Of a stretch of 64,000 bases of DNA, positions 47,491-57,996 are shown piece by piece; position 1 is the first letter of the stretch, and every line of letters begins with the position of its first letter. The position numbers and the translations under genes are program-made. Where the stretch lies: positions 248,001 through 312,000 of the forward strand of contig JADJJU010000005.1 of assembly GCA_016706365.1 (NCBI GenBank), given 5' to 3'. Source of the DNA: Saprospiraceae bacterium. Lineage in GTDB: Bacteria; Bacteroidota; Bacteroidia; Chitinophagales; Saprospiraceae. The notes beneath the pieces were generated by a model. It was given only the letters and a program-made list of their open reading frames with translations. It was not told the DNA's origin and searched no databases.

Positions 47491-48780
47491 TTATCTTTTG
47501 TCAATAAATTTTAGTGGCTTGCGGATACCGTCAGGGAGTTGAAGTTTTAGAAGCTGTTCCATACTGAGGTATTCTATGTCAGGAATGACGCGGAGTTTTG
47601 CCTGTAGCTGGGCCTTGATGCTGCGATCGACTTCATCACTGAAATCTGTTGGACAAATCTTAAGCAGTATCTCATCTGTGCCGATATCATTGCCGGAAAC
47701 TTCAATAGTGGATTCAAGGACCTCGGGCATTTCCGCGAGGATATCAAAAAGTGCCGGTGGGTAGAGTGTGGTACCCTTATACTTTATCATATGCTGATGC
47801 CGGCCGATGATAGGTGAGAGGCGGAAAGTTTTTCGTCCACAGGCGCAAGGTGTTTCATGATAGGTGCAAATGTCCCCGGTGCGATAACGCAACAATGGCA
47901 TAGCTTCTACGCCCAGTGTGGTAATCGTTACTTCACCCTCAGCCCCGGGGGGAACAGGGTTTCCCAAAGGATCCAAAATTTCTACTATGAGCAATTCGGG
48001 ATGGTGATGCCCTCCCAGGCCTTGCGCACATTCTGTAAAGGCGGTCTGCATCTCGGTGGAAGCGTAGGTAGAAAAAAGTCGGATATTCCATTTCACTGTG
48101 ATTTTCTTTCCGAGAACATTGTAAGAGAAGTCTTGATTTCGAATGTTTTCTCCGATGCAAATGGCAGATTTCACAGAAGTTTTGCTTAAATCTATTTCAT
48201 GAGTTTCTGCAAATGCTATCAATTTGATAAGAAAAGAAGGCACGGCCACCAGAACCGTGGGTTGAATCTTTAGAATATTTTCCCATTGAAGAGCAGCAGC
48301 ACCCGGCCCTACACGTAAGACTCCAGCACCTAATCGGCGAATCCCCTGGTAATAAGCAATTCCAGCCATGAACTGCCGATCGAGTGTCAACATAAGTTGA
48401 TAAATATCCTCCGAACTTCCACCCGCACAGGTGAATGAAATATATTCATTATAGGCTAGTCTGTCGAGATCTTTTTCAGTAAGTGGGATGACGACAGGTT
48501 TGCCAAGCGTGCCGGAAGTGGTGGTGTATTCTGCAATCCGTGATTTGTCTACACAGAGAAAATCCCAATTATGCTCTTGCAACATGTCCTTACCAAGAGT
48601 AGGTATGGATCTCAGATCATTCAAAGTTTTTATTTCAGCAATATCAATGTCATGCTTTTGAAACCATTCTTGATAAAAAGGCGAATGATTTTGCAGATAA
48701 ATCAGCAGTTTATGCAATTCCTGTTCCTGGAAGTGGCGGATGGTTTCGGGAGATTGTAATTCTATGTCAGGAACAAACAT
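47491..48780 (-). CDS. Phenylacetate-CoA-ligase-like adenylating enzyme
   Basis: A 429-residue ANL-superfamily enzyme: phosphate-binding loop TTTSGTLGKPVVIPLT, STYASTEMQTAF and the YRTGDI motif, plus CACGRKTFRLSPIIGRHQHM. Such PaaK-like ligases activate aryl or short acids with ATP. In aryl-polyene/flexirubin loci they load the aromatic starter (a coumarate-like acid) onto ACP or CoA. It lies eight bases after the holo-ACP synthase gene and is the last gene of the pigment operon in this window. The start at 48780 is supported by the short intergenic distance. The starter substrate is inferred. Confidence 0.85.
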   Translation of the reverse strand: MFVPDIELQSPETIRHFQEQELHKLLIYLQNHSPFYQEWFQKHDIDIAEIKTLNDLRSIPTLGKDMLQEHNWDFLCVDKSRIAEYTTTSGTLGKPVVIPLTEKDLDRLAYNEYISFTCAGGSSEDIYQLMLTLDRQFMAGIAYYQGIRRLGAGVLRVGPGAAALQWENILKIQPTVLVAVPSFLIKLIAFAETHEIDLSKTSVKSAICIGENIRNQDFSYNVLGKKITVKWNIRLFSTYASTEMQTAFTECAQGLGGHHHPELLIVEILDPLGNPVPPGAEGEVTITTLGVEAMPLLRYRTGDICTYHETPCACGRKTFRLSPIIGRHQHMIKYKGTTLYPPALFDILAEMPEVLESTIEVSGNDIGTDEILLKICPTDFSDEVDRSIKAQLQAKLRVIPDIEYLSMEQLLKLQLPDGIRKPLKFIDKR

Positions 48781-48788
48781 AAGGAGGT

Positions 48789-49162
48789 TTAGAAGATCAC
48801 TACTGTGGCGATTGCGTGGGTTTTAATATGGGATAAAGATACGAGAATGCTGGTATCCTTCAGGTTTTGGGCAGCATCCTTTGATTTTCTTAGCAGAAAC
48901 AATTGTGGTTTTCCATTTTCATCGTTGCGTATCTCGATTTCGTTGAAGTTAATTCCGCTGCCTGCCCAGCCGGTACCCATTGCTTTCAGGAAGGCTTCTT
49001 TTGCTGCGAATCGGGCAGCGTAGTGTTCGTATTTTTTTCCCTGATTTTCACAGTATTCAATCTCATATGGAGAAAATACAAGTTCCCTGAAGCCTTTGTT
49101 TTTCTCTTCAGTTTAGAGGCGATGCGCTCTACTTCGACGATATCTGTTCCGAGTCCTTTCAA
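48789..49162 (-). CDS. acpS: Holo-ACP synthase (phosphopantetheinyl transferase), frameshifted
   Basis: The N-terminal piece LKGLGTDIVEVERIASKLK and the C-terminal piece MGTGWAGSGINFNEIEI both belong to AcpS, but lie in different frames. Adding one base to the run at 49099-49103 gives KRKNKGFRELVFSPYEIEYC and then HYAARFAAKEAFLKAMGTGW, a normal AcpS with the magnesium-binding Asp (GTDIVE) and Glu (AAKEAF). AcpS attaches 4'-phosphopantetheine to carrier proteins, here presumably the ACP at 62650. The start is uncertain: TTG at 49162 fits the family, while ATG 49222 adds 20 unusual residues. Confidence 0.85.
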
Positions 49163-49198
49163 GAGTGTTTGGGGTTTGGTTTTGTCATCATTTTTGTC

Positions 49199-49302
49199 TA
49201 AAAGAAGCAAAAATGACGCCAAAACTTTAGTGTTGTTTTTTCTACCTGGGGTTGCACCCCGGGTTACTAAGATTCTACCCCTACGGGGCAGTAAAACCGG
49301 AG
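49199..49302. repeat. Dispersed intergenic repeat, copy near 49.2 kb
   Basis: TAAAAGAAGCAAAAATGACG with its CCAAAAC end (49199-49225), then a small palindrome and GGTTACTAAGATTCTACC. It matches the element at 27345-27426 in content and order. Its second part is the first copy of the 50-base direct repeat described next. Confidence 0.6.
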
Positions 49303-49387
49303 ATGAATCGTGACTTTACTTTTTTTATATCCGGATCTGCACCCCGGGTTATTAAGATTCTACCCCTACGGGGCAGTAAAACCGGAG
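49253..49387 (+). repeat. 50-base direct repeat pair
   Basis: Copies at 49253-49302 and 49338-49387 run from TGCACCCCGGGTTA to AGTAAAACCGGAG and differ at one position. Each contains the palindrome CCCCTACGGGG. Non-coding. Confidence 0.8.
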
Positions 49388-49447
49388 TTAAATAGCGGCG
49401 GAAGTTTGTCCCTTTCAATGTGGATAGCAAAACAGGTATGATTTCAT

Positions 49448-49610
49448 ATCAGCCATTTTGTCTAGAAAAGTGAATATGTCAGAAAATAATTAAAAATTCA
49501 TGAAATATCGGAGCTGAATTATTTACGAATTAAAGCCAATGAATCAGCCATTTTGTTTACAGAAGTAAATGTGTAGTAGATGAATTGAAAATTCATAAAA
49601 TATTGGATCT
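49448..49610 (+). repeat. Diverged direct repeat of about 67 bases
   Basis: ATCAGCCATTTTGT with the following AT-rich segment and AAAATTCATGAAATAT (49448-49514) recurs as a diverged copy at 49543-49610. No reading frame. With the preceding repeats it fills the 520-base gap between the C45 hydrolase and holo-ACP synthase genes. Confidence 0.55.
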
Positions 49611-49743
49611 AAGTCGCAAACTTAGACCATCGGGATTATTGACTATTGACGATTAAAGCCATTTGAAAGCCATTTACCAGCCGGATGTTGGTTAGAATAC
49701 GAGTGTGTATAAGTAAAATCAAAGGATTAAATTTTAATGAGGT

Positions 49744-51429
49744 TTATTTCAGATTTCCCTTTTTTTTGCTTTTTTCTATTTGTTCCAGTATGTAATTTTT
49801 CTCTTCGATGGTTGCAATTTCTTTGGTTAATGCTTCTGAATAAAAACGGGAAGCTTCCTTATAGTTTTTGGCCTTGAATTTATAATCTCCCGCCAGCACA
49901 TAGGCATGGTAATGGTTTGGGTTGCTTGTAATGAGTTTTTGAATGTCAACTATTTCTCCTTTTTTGATGGATTCTTTCATAGCTCTGTATTTCATGAATC
50001 TGTGAAAATCAGGGGAGGAGAGAATGGGATCAGCATCAATATTATTTGCCTTGTCCATTATTTCTACACCCGGACTGATGCTATCCAAGCCAAAAATGGT
50101 ATTCAGATCATATGCAACGAAGGAGCCTAATTGCCAGGGCGCAGTTGAGACCCAAACCTTTAATTTCTCCGGCTGGAAAACGATGGAATGATGAGCGATC
50201 AGCTGATTAATGGCTTTTTCATTTCCCATTCCTATGTCTGCTCCATTAATTCCTTTCAGATCCCGCAAGATTTGGACCGTTTTGAAAACTGAGTTGTATT
50301 TATTTTGAGTGATTAATTCCTGTAATCTTTGATATCGATACACTGAGGCGCTATTACTTTTTTGTTCAGTATTGGAAGCGCATGTATCCAGAAGTTCACT
50401 TTGAAAGTGATTGGTGCAGTAAAGTACATTTTCAGAGGGTTCATAAATAGCCAATTCATCCGGAGTTTTCTCAATCACAGCGGCTCGCCCATCGACCAGA
50501 GAACCTATGAGAAATGACTCTGAGACAAACATTTTCCTCCGGGATGCGATCTCATATGCCTCCGCAATATTTCCTGCATATTGTAAGATTTCACGGGCGA
50601 CTATAGAAACCGGGGTAGCAGAACCTGAAGGCATGGAAGATTTAGCCGCATTTATCGTCACAGTAAGCCCTTTTTCATTCATTCCTGAAACGACACCCAC
50701 AAATCCTGCCCAGGTTACCATCATAAATCGATGTCCTTCATCAGGCTTGTAAAATGCCACAATTTTTTCTTCGGCAAATTTGTCACCAACATAAAAGTCA
50801 AAATTTCTGCCAATAATCAGGGAACTGTCTTCTGATTTTTCGTCCCACGTTGCAAACGAAGTACAGCCTACTAAAGCCATGCTTTGCAAGGCGTGTCCAA
50901 TATCGTGTGCCGCGTGATAATTGAGGATTCTGTGGTATTTCTTTCCTATGGATGCATATTCATCGGATGCAGCAAATGAGACTCCATAAATTTCTTTTTG
51001 GTATTCAAGTGGCACGTTTTCTACCATATTGCGATTGAACCATTTTATGAAATATTTCAGCAGATGCAAATACGATTTGGATGGTACCATCTGCAGAAAT
51101 TGATCAGTAAAATGGTCTTCCTGGCGCTGCACTAATTCCTGGGTCATCTTTCCATAGGCCACTCCCCGTTCGAAAGCATCGCCTTCCAGATACATTTCAT
51201 ACAGTCCTGTATTGCTTTTTCTGAACCAGTTATTCCCAAATGTGAATGTATTCGGATCAAGTTCAATTCTGTTTTGCTCCAGTGCTGAAGCATCTGAGAT
51301 TTGGGGAGGAGGCGTTTTAATACCAAAACGAACATATAAAAATAAGCTCAGAAGCAATAGTAACAAAAGCAGAAAAATCCCCAGCAAAGACTTGAGAAAT
51401 ATTCGTAATATGTTTCTTCTTTTATTCAT
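49744..51429 (-). CDS. C45-type Ntn hydrolase/acyltransferase, membrane-anchored
   Basis: A protein of about 561 residues with an N-terminal transmembrane helix (LGIFLLLLLLLLSLFLYVRF), a C45/acyl-CoA:6-aminopenicillanate-acyltransferase-like Ntn domain (about 60-440) and a short TPR-like C-terminus. The candidate nucleophile is Cys in LVGCTSFATWD; IIGRNFDFYVGD and TINAAKSSM are further family motifs. Relatives self-process at Cys and hydrolyse or transfer acyl-amide bonds. Such genes recur in flexirubin loci, where acyl transfer or trimming is suspected. The start at 51429 lies one base from the preceding stop. Confidence 0.78.
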   Translation of the reverse strand: MNKRRNILRIFLKSLLGIFLLLLLLLLSLFLYVRFGIKTPPPQISDASALEQNRIELDPNTFTFGNNWFRKSNTGLYEMYLEGDAFERGVAYGKMTQELVQRQEDHFTDQFLQMVPSKSYLHLLKYFIKWFNRNMVENVPLEYQKEIYGVSFAASDEYASIGKKYHRILNYHAAHDIGHALQSMALVGCTSFATWDEKSEDSSLIIGRNFDFYVGDKFAEEKIVAFYKPDEGHRFMMVTWAGFVGVVSGMNEKGLTVTINAAKSSMPSGSATPVSIVAREILQYAGNIAEAYEIASRRKMFVSESFLIGSLVDGRAAVIEKTPDELAIYEPSENVLYCTNHFQSELLDTCASNTEQKSNSASVYRYQRLQELITQNKYNSVFKTVQILRDLKGINGADIGMGNEKAINQLIAHHSIVFQPEKLKVWVSTAPWQLGSFVAYDLNTIFGLDSISPGVEIMDKANNIDADPILSSPDFHRFMKYRAMKESIKKGEIVDIQKLITSNPNHYHAYVLAGDYKFKAKNYKEASRFYSEALTKEIATIEEKNYILEQIEKSKKKGNLK

Positions 51430-51430
51430 A

Positions 51431-52948
51431 TCAGGCCTGCTTGATTTCTTGCAGTAACTGTTCCATATCAATCATCTCGCCGCAAGTTGCAAGGGCACTC
51501 ATACTTACACCCAAAATTCCGTGCATATTGAGATTTTGACCCGTGAGGTATAGATTGTTTAATTTGGTTCTTGGTGAGATGAAGGTACGAAACGGATCTG
51601 AACAATCTTTAAGAATGCCGTATGCAGTGCCATCATCTCCACCTATATAGTCCCGAAAAGATAGGGGAGTGCTTGCAGTAAATGATTCAATACAAACTTT
51701 CAGTTGAGGGTACTTTCTATAAACCAAATCAAGCAGTTTTAAAGCTTTTAGGCTTTTGAATACTTCATAATCTTCGCCTCTGTTTCCTGGCCGGGCAACA
51801 GTATTGTAGGTATTTTGCCATTCTGAGAGCTCCCGGATATTCATATAAGTCATTACGGAAATTGAATTAGCATAATTCGGATTATGACGATCCGGTGAAA
51901 TAAACATTGCATAGTTGCCGGGCCATGAATTCTCGTCATAAATATGACCACCCCAGGTGTCCTCTATATCATGATAATACACATTGTAATTCATATGAGG
52001 AAAACATGCGGGTTTGAGCACAGCATTGACAATGAAAGCTGAATTCGTATTCTCCAAATTTTTTATCCTGTTGCGGTATACCTGTCTTACGACATCGCTT
52101 TCCAGTATGTCCATTGTCACAGCAGGGTGAATATTGGAAATGAATGATTTACCATAGAAACGTGAGCCATCTGCGGTCTCCATAAACTGCACATCTTTTC
52201 CTTCAGCTACAATTCTTTTCACATCCTGATACCGTAGAATGGTTCCACCATTAGATGTAATTACTCTCCCAATCCATTTACTGATTTGTGAACCACCATC
52301 CAGACATTTCCAGGAGCTTTCAATGTAACTATTGAGAACAAGTGCATGTACATATAGGGGTGTTTTTTCACGAACCCCGGCGTATAAAAGATTATTGGCA
52401 CTAAGTACTTGTGCTAATCTTTTATTACTACTCAGGCCTTCAATATATTCAGCCGCATTAATGTGCAGCATTGATGCCTTTTCTTCCAATCCACCCATTC
52501 TAAGATTATATAGTGGAAACTTTTCACAGATATATTTGAGCATTTCACAATATTCTCTGATTGCTTTTTCCTCTGAAGGAAAATCATTTTTGAGCTCAGC
52601 AATGAATCTGTCATAGCCTTGAGCAAGTTTGTATTCTTTCGGATCGTCACGGAATGAAACTCTGTCAAAACTGTCAAGGTCCAGTTTCTTTAGCTTAATT
52701 TTATCGAGGATGCCCAGGTATTTGAATATCTGATGCAGGTTCTGACCAGGTTCCAGACCCCCCAGATAATGCACTCCGGAATCAAAAACGGTTTTGTTCC
52801 TGCTAAAAGACTGAAGGCATCCACCAATTTGCTTATTCTTCTCCAGAACGCAAACTTTAAAGCCATGTTTACTTAGAATTGCTGCACAAGTCAGGCCACC
52901 CAGACCACTTCCCGCTATAATCACGTCATACTCCTGCTGTGTGTCCAT
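51431..52948 (-). CDS. Phytoene-desaturase-like FAD oxidoreductase
   Basis: A 505-residue flavoprotein with a dinucleotide-binding fold (IIAGSGLGGLTCAAILSKHG, then EKNKQIGGCLQSF) and the C-terminal FAD motif LYLTGQNLNMHGILGVSMSA. This is the CrtI/carotenoid-isomerase-like family; in aryl-polyene loci such enzymes are thought to desaturate or isomerise the polyene or build the dialkylresorcinol. Its start overlaps the end of the exporter-fusion gene by 23 bases, so the two are translationally coupled. The substrate is inferred from the cluster. Confidence 0.85.
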   Translation of the reverse strand: MDTQQEYDVIIAGSGLGGLTCAAILSKHGFKVCVLEKNKQIGGCLQSFSRNKTVFDSGVHYLGGLEPGQNLHQIFKYLGILDKIKLKKLDLDSFDRVSFRDDPKEYKLAQGYDRFIAELKNDFPSEEKAIREYCEMLKYICEKFPLYNLRMGGLEEKASMLHINAAEYIEGLSSNKRLAQVLSANNLLYAGVREKTPLYVHALVLNSYIESSWKCLDGGSQISKWIGRVITSNGGTILRYQDVKRIVAEGKDVQFMETADGSRFYGKSFISNIHPAVTMDILESDVVRQVYRNRIKNLENTNSAFIVNAVLKPACFPHMNYNVYYHDIEDTWGGHIYDENSWPGNYAMFISPDRHNPNYANSISVMTYMNIRELSEWQNTYNTVARPGNRGEDYEVFKSLKALKLLDLVYRKYPQLKVCIESFTASTPLSFRDYIGGDDGTAYGILKDCSDPFRTFISPRTKLNNLYLTGQNLNMHGILGVSMSALATCGEMIDMEQLLQEIKQA

Positions 52949-55900
52949 GCATGGAAGGTTTGATTATGAATAAAACATTTGAAGTGTTGCGTGATTCAGA
53001 ATGGATTTGAATTGTAGCACCTGCCTTTTCTACAATTTTTTTAATAACGGCAAATGAAGTAAATGACAAAGGCAGGTTTCCTTTTTTATTGAACCCTAAT
53101 ATTTTAGTGCTGAAAAATTCGCTCAGCAAAGTGCGTTTGTGTTGTTTTCCCATATCTGTGACTCCATCTCTGAGCAAGATAATTCCATCGGGGTTTAGAT
53201 GTTCAATGCATTTTTGCAACAATGCTTCCTGAGATGCAGGTTCCAGATAGTGTATGACATCCATGAGCACAAAGGCATCCTGGTTTTGGAATTCAAACTT
53301 TATTATATCTGCTGCAACGAAATGCATCTTTTCTGTTCTTAAATAGGCATTTTGAGCAGTTGCAATTTTTTCTTCATCATAATCCACTCCAAGAATTTCC
53401 CTTTCTTCAGACAAAAAACTAAGCATATAACTTAGGAAACCATAGCCACAGCCGATGTCCATTATTCTACCTTTCATGGGCAATAACTCATGGAAAACGG
53501 CATAGTTGTCTTCCATTTTGAGTTTGATTTTCAGATAGTTTTCGAGGATTGGACTCTTGTAAATGTAATTGGAGTAAAGCTTGGTTCTGAAGTATGCCGG
53601 AGTTTCAATTTCCTTGCTCAGTTGTTTGAATTCTTGCTTGAAATAAGTGCTTATTTTTTTGCAGCGGAGGCTGTAATTTTCACCCCAGGAAGGATCATTA
53701 TGCTTGATCCTGGGTAGGATTTTCATGGTAACTTTTCCTTTCTTTACAAAGAAATCTCCTTTTGGAAGGGTGTGCCCTGTCCCGTGCAATATGATAGGAA
53801 TAATGTCCAACTTCAGAGATTCTGCAATGAAGAAAGCTCCTTTGTGAAATCTTTTCAGTTTGCAGTCTGCTGCTCTGGTCCCCTCCGGAAAAATAACGAT
53901 TTAAAATCCATCTTTCACCTTATCTCTTAGTCTGTCAACACTGGCTTCTGCTCCTTCCATTACAGGATAATAATCTGCCATTCTAACAACATAACCAAAA
54001 ACAGGAGAATGATATACCCAGTGATTTGTCAGCAATATGACTTTAGGATACATTGCAGTAAGCATCAGAATATCCAGGAAAGATTGGTGATTTGCTATGA
54101 TGACCGCCGGGTTTTTAAAATCTTCTGAACTCAGATTGATTTTTTCTTTCCGCACAATTACTGCAAGAAGTAAGAGTGATTTGGTGAATTTTGAAAGGAT
54201 CCAATGGTAAATGTATTTGCTTTTTTTCCTGAAAAAAGGATTGAGTTTGATCAGTATAATTCCGATTAGTGTCAATAGTAAAGAGCCAAATGCAAAATAT
54301 CCGAAAGTGACAAAGGTGACCAGCCACCCAAAAAATGTGCCGGGGTTCCTTCCTTTTTTAATGCGATTGGAGATCAGAATTTTGAAGAATAATGGAATTA
54401 AGACCTGCGATGTAAGCACCACACTGCAAATCCCAATAACTGCAATCAGGGCAATGGATCTAAGTGAAGGATGTTCTGCAAAAATTAGAACCCCCAATCC
54501 AAGAATGGTGGTTATTGCAGAAAAGAAAATAGAGGATTTGAAGGATGGCAAAAATTTATTTCCTGTCTTGTATTCCTGCTTGAGCCCATCCATGGTAAAT
54601 ATGCTGTAATCATCTCCGAGACCGAAGATAAAAGTGGAGAGGATGATATTGACCAGATTAAATGGAATATCGAAAAGCCCCATGATTCCCAAAATCCAAA
54701 TCCAACTAATGAACATCGGAATGAATGTGATAAGAGCAAGCTCAATCCTACCATATGCAATCAACAACACAAGAAATACAAGAGTCCCGGTCATCCATGC
54801 CAAAGAATTGAATTCATCCCTGATGATTTCTGCCAGTCTGTTCACTGTGTATGCTTTGTCAAAAACAGTATTATTCTGCAATCCTTCCAATGCTGCATAT
54901 ACCTTCATTCTTTGCTTTGGATCCACCTTCAGAAAGCTGGTAACAGATGTAACTGTATCCTTTTCATTGATATAATCGCTGAGAAGATTGCCGGACAGAA
55001 GTGAACTGCTGGAAGGAGTAACTACTTCATATTTTTTGCTGAGCATAGATCGGAAAGCCTCAAAAGCTTCGGGTTTAAATTTTAATTTTTGCCCTTCAGT
55101 ATTAAGTGTATTGAGAACAAAATTCACTTTGTCCGGAGTCCAGAAATTATGCCATCGCTGAATTCTGGTAGTTTGTTCTGCAGCTGAGATTAAGAGTCCA
55201 CCCGTACCTGAAACCTTGATTATGGCTCCGGAATCAATCAGATTTTGAATAAGAGGGTTGATTTTATCTCTGTTTTGCAATGCCTGATCGAGATCCTTTC
55301 CCTCTGAGATCAGATACATAGACTGAGAAGTAAAATCGTTGAAGCTGTTAAGTTTTTCCTCCGCTTTAATCAGGTGAGGTGCCATAAAATTCAACTTCAT
55401 CATATCGCTTTCGAATCTTACATTCCGGGAACTGAAGAGGAAAAGTATGGTTAAGAGCAACATACTTCCTACCAGCCATTTATTTCCTTCCAATCTTTTT
55501 TGCGAAATAAAATCAACAACATTTTCTTTAGTAGGGGTATGAGGTTTTGATCCAATAGTGATCAGATGTGGTAATATAATCAGTGAAAACAATACAGCTC
55601 CAGAGAGGCTGAAGCAAGCAACCAACCCTATATCCTGAAGCATGGGAGATTTGACGAATTGTAAGCAAAGAAAACCACCTATTGTAGAAATACTACCTAC
55701 TGTCATCGGAATGGAGAGATCCTCGATTACTTGCCTGATACCGGTAGAATGACGGTAATGATTATAAACATGGAGAGAATAATTGACAGCTATGCCAAGG
55801 ACAACACTTCCGGCGGCCAAAGCAATGACAGAAATTTCACCTTTGATTAAATATATCACAGCCAATGAAAAAACTGCTCCGAATATGACCGGTAACATTA

Positions 55901-56783
55901 CTAAAAGTGGAGCTCTCTTCTTTCTGAAAAACAAGAAAATTAGCAGCACTAAAATGAGCACCGTGCTGCCTTGTGTCAATAAGGTATCTCTGCGAAGTTG
56001 TTTTGCATTGCCTGCCGCTACAGCAGCTGTGCCAAAATATTGGATTTCCTGTCCGGGATTTAAAGCTCTCAAAGAGTCAAGCAGGATGTCCAGTTCTTCA
56101 AGGAATTCCAAATTTTTACCCGTTTCTCCCGGCGCATAAACCGGAAGGACAAAATATAGCAGATTCTGCATGTCCTTTGTCATTACATATCCATCATACA
56201 ATTCAAACTGTGTATCCACCTGAAGATCCTGAAGCCTGCTGATCCCGATCATACTAATTCCCAGAGGGTCCGCAGTCACAAAGCTCTTCATGATAGCTCC
56301 TGCCGGGGAGATCAGGAGATTGTAGTTAGAAGTAAGCTTTGATTTAATATTGGCTTCTGTAATGAGACTGTCAATAGCGGTGTAATCTTTTTCCTCAAGA
56401 TAGACAGGGATTTGTTCCCTGATTGCCTGAAATTGATCCAATATCAGACTTTCGTCCACTTTGTCTTCGATAGAGGCAATATGGCGGTTGCCCTGAAGTG
56501 AAGTTGTCAGATTTTCTGCTATTGAAATTAGCTGATCCGGGTCTTCAATGGAATCTTTCTGAGAAATAATAAGGACCAGTTTATCCGAGAATTTTGAGTT
56601 TTGGAGAAACTGCTGCAAATGCTCTATTTTTTTATCCTCCGGTAATACATGAGTGATATCTTCCAGCAGATGTAGTCGGGAAGCCAGCCACCCTGTAATT
56701 GCAAATGAAGCAAAAAGGGCAATCCAAAGTGCAAGCTTATGAGATTTAAAAAACTGATAAATGCTGAGGAAAATATTTGCCAT
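52926..56783 (-). CDS. RND/MMPL exporter-acyltransferase-methyltransferase fusion, interrupted by TAA
   Basis: One frame of 1286 codons encodes three parts. Residues about 1-860 are an RND/MMPL-type exporter with two periplasmic loops and two groups of helices. Residues about 870-1050 are a PlsC-like acyltransferase with HQSFLD (HX4D) and FPEGTR. The C-terminus is a SAM methyltransferase with MDIGCGYGFLSYM. A TAA at 53901-53903 splits the frame between VKDGF and IVIFPEGTR, exactly where Ser is expected (TCA to TAA), cutting the acyltransferase in two. The downstream part can restart at the Met at 53810 and then lacks EGTR. The reading after the stop matches the family, so either error or a recent nonsense mutation is likely. 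The fusion probably acylates and exports the pigment. Confidence 0.82.
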
Positions 56784-56805
56784 GAGCTAATCCGGGATTG
56801 ATGTA

Positions 56806-57993
56806 TCAGACAGTTTCCTTTTTGTCCTTGCGCAAATATATGACAGTAAAATAAGAAAGCAGTCCGGCCAGGCAACCGGCGACAAGCGCTAAGGTGATAC
56901 TTCCCGTGATATATTGAAAAAGATTGAGTTGTACATCTTCAAGGGTGATCCCTTTCTGAAAAATAAGCCAGGTTGCATCTTCCGGTACCCATAATCTTCC
57001 CATAAAAAAACTAAGAAAAATGATCATCGGGAGGATGGGTGGAATACTGATATTGGATGCAACTGTAACCAGTGCAGGATTGAGCCGAAGCAGTAATGCG
57101 GCCGGTAAGGCAACCATCATCTGAAATCCCCAGATAGGAACAATGCCCATGAATACACCGAAACCTATAGAAAATGCCTTAAGACGGGCGCTTTCCATTT
57201 TGTTAAAAAGGTGCTTTTTAACTGCCTTTCGTAGATTGCCTTTTGTAAATATGAATTTCAGAAAATTTCTGGGATAGATATAAAGGAGTGCAGTAAAAAC
57301 AAGTACCGTATTTAAAACGGTAATCCTTGAAAAATCTTTGAACGGTCTGAAGTGACTGACTCGCGTTTCTTCCGGGAAATAATATACTTTAACAGGCACA
57401 GGAAGTATTGGAATTCCTTTCCAGGAGGCCCGAACCATTACTTCAATTTCAAATTCGTATTTGGTACTAAAAAAACGCATATTTTTCAGCAAATGCAAAG
57501 GGTACAGCCGGAAGCCGGACTGGGTGTCAGGCAATTTTTCACCTGTTTCTACGTAAAACCAGAAGTTGGAAAATTTATTGGCAAATGTGCTTTTGCCCGG
57601 CATGTTTTCCTGGTGGAGATTGCGGGCTCCTATATAAAGCGCATTGGGATCTTCATTCATTTTTTCAAGGAACACTGGAATATCATCAGTGAAATGCTGT
57701 CCGTCAGAATCCATAGTTATGATAAAATCATACCCCTCTTCAGCAGCCAATTTAAATCCTTTCCTCAAAGCAACACCTTTGCCCTCATTAGGAGCGTAGC
57801 TTAGCACTTTTACCAAAGGAAAGCTTTTCAAAATCTCTTCCGTCTCATCAGTAGATCCATCATTCACTACAATTATATCATTCATGTAAGCCAAAGCTCC
57901 TTTCAGAACATTAGCCAGCGTGCCCGCATTATTGTATGTAGGAATCAATAAGCATACGCTATGATATGATTGCTCTGTATTCATTGTATGCAT
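56806..57993 (-). CDS. GT2 glycosyltransferase fused to DUF2062
   Basis: Residues 1-230 form a GT2 domain: LLIPTYNNAGTLANVLKG, IIVVNDGSTDETEEIL and the metal-binding TMDSDGQHF. Residues about 265-395 form the DUF2062 membrane domain with ARLKAFSIGFGVFMGIVPIW. This pairing is common in polyene-lipid and flexirubin clusters, where it may add a sugar to the lipid or use a prenyl donor. It lies between the dehydratase (three bases away) and the exporter fusion. The start at 57993 or the Met at 57984 are equally possible. Confidence 0.85.
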   Translation of the reverse strand: MHTMNTEQSYHSVCLLIPTYNNAGTLANVLKGALAYMNDIIVVNDGSTDETEEILKSFPLVKVLSYAPNEGKGVALRKGFKLAAEEGYDFIITMDSDGQHFTDDIPVFLEKMNEDPNALYIGARNLHQENMPGKSTFANKFSNFWFYVETGEKLPDTQSGFRLYPLHLLKNMRFFSTKYEFEIEVMVRASWKGIPILPVPVKVYYFPEETRVSHFRPFKDFSRITVLNTVLVFTALLYIYPRNFLKFIFTKGNLRKAVKKHLFNKMESARLKAFSIGFGVFMGIVPIWGFQMMVALPAALLLRLNPALVTVASNISIPPILPMIIFLSFFMGRLWVPEDATWLIFQKGITLEDVQLNLFQYITGSITLALVAGCLAGLLSYFTVIYLRKDKKETV

Positions 57994-57996
57994 CTG

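Noticed and set aside
19798..53903. Reassigned TAA codon (two in-frame TAA where Ser is likely)
   Set aside because: TAA is used as the normal stop in many genes of the window, so recoding cannot be general; two isolated cases fit errors or point mutations better.
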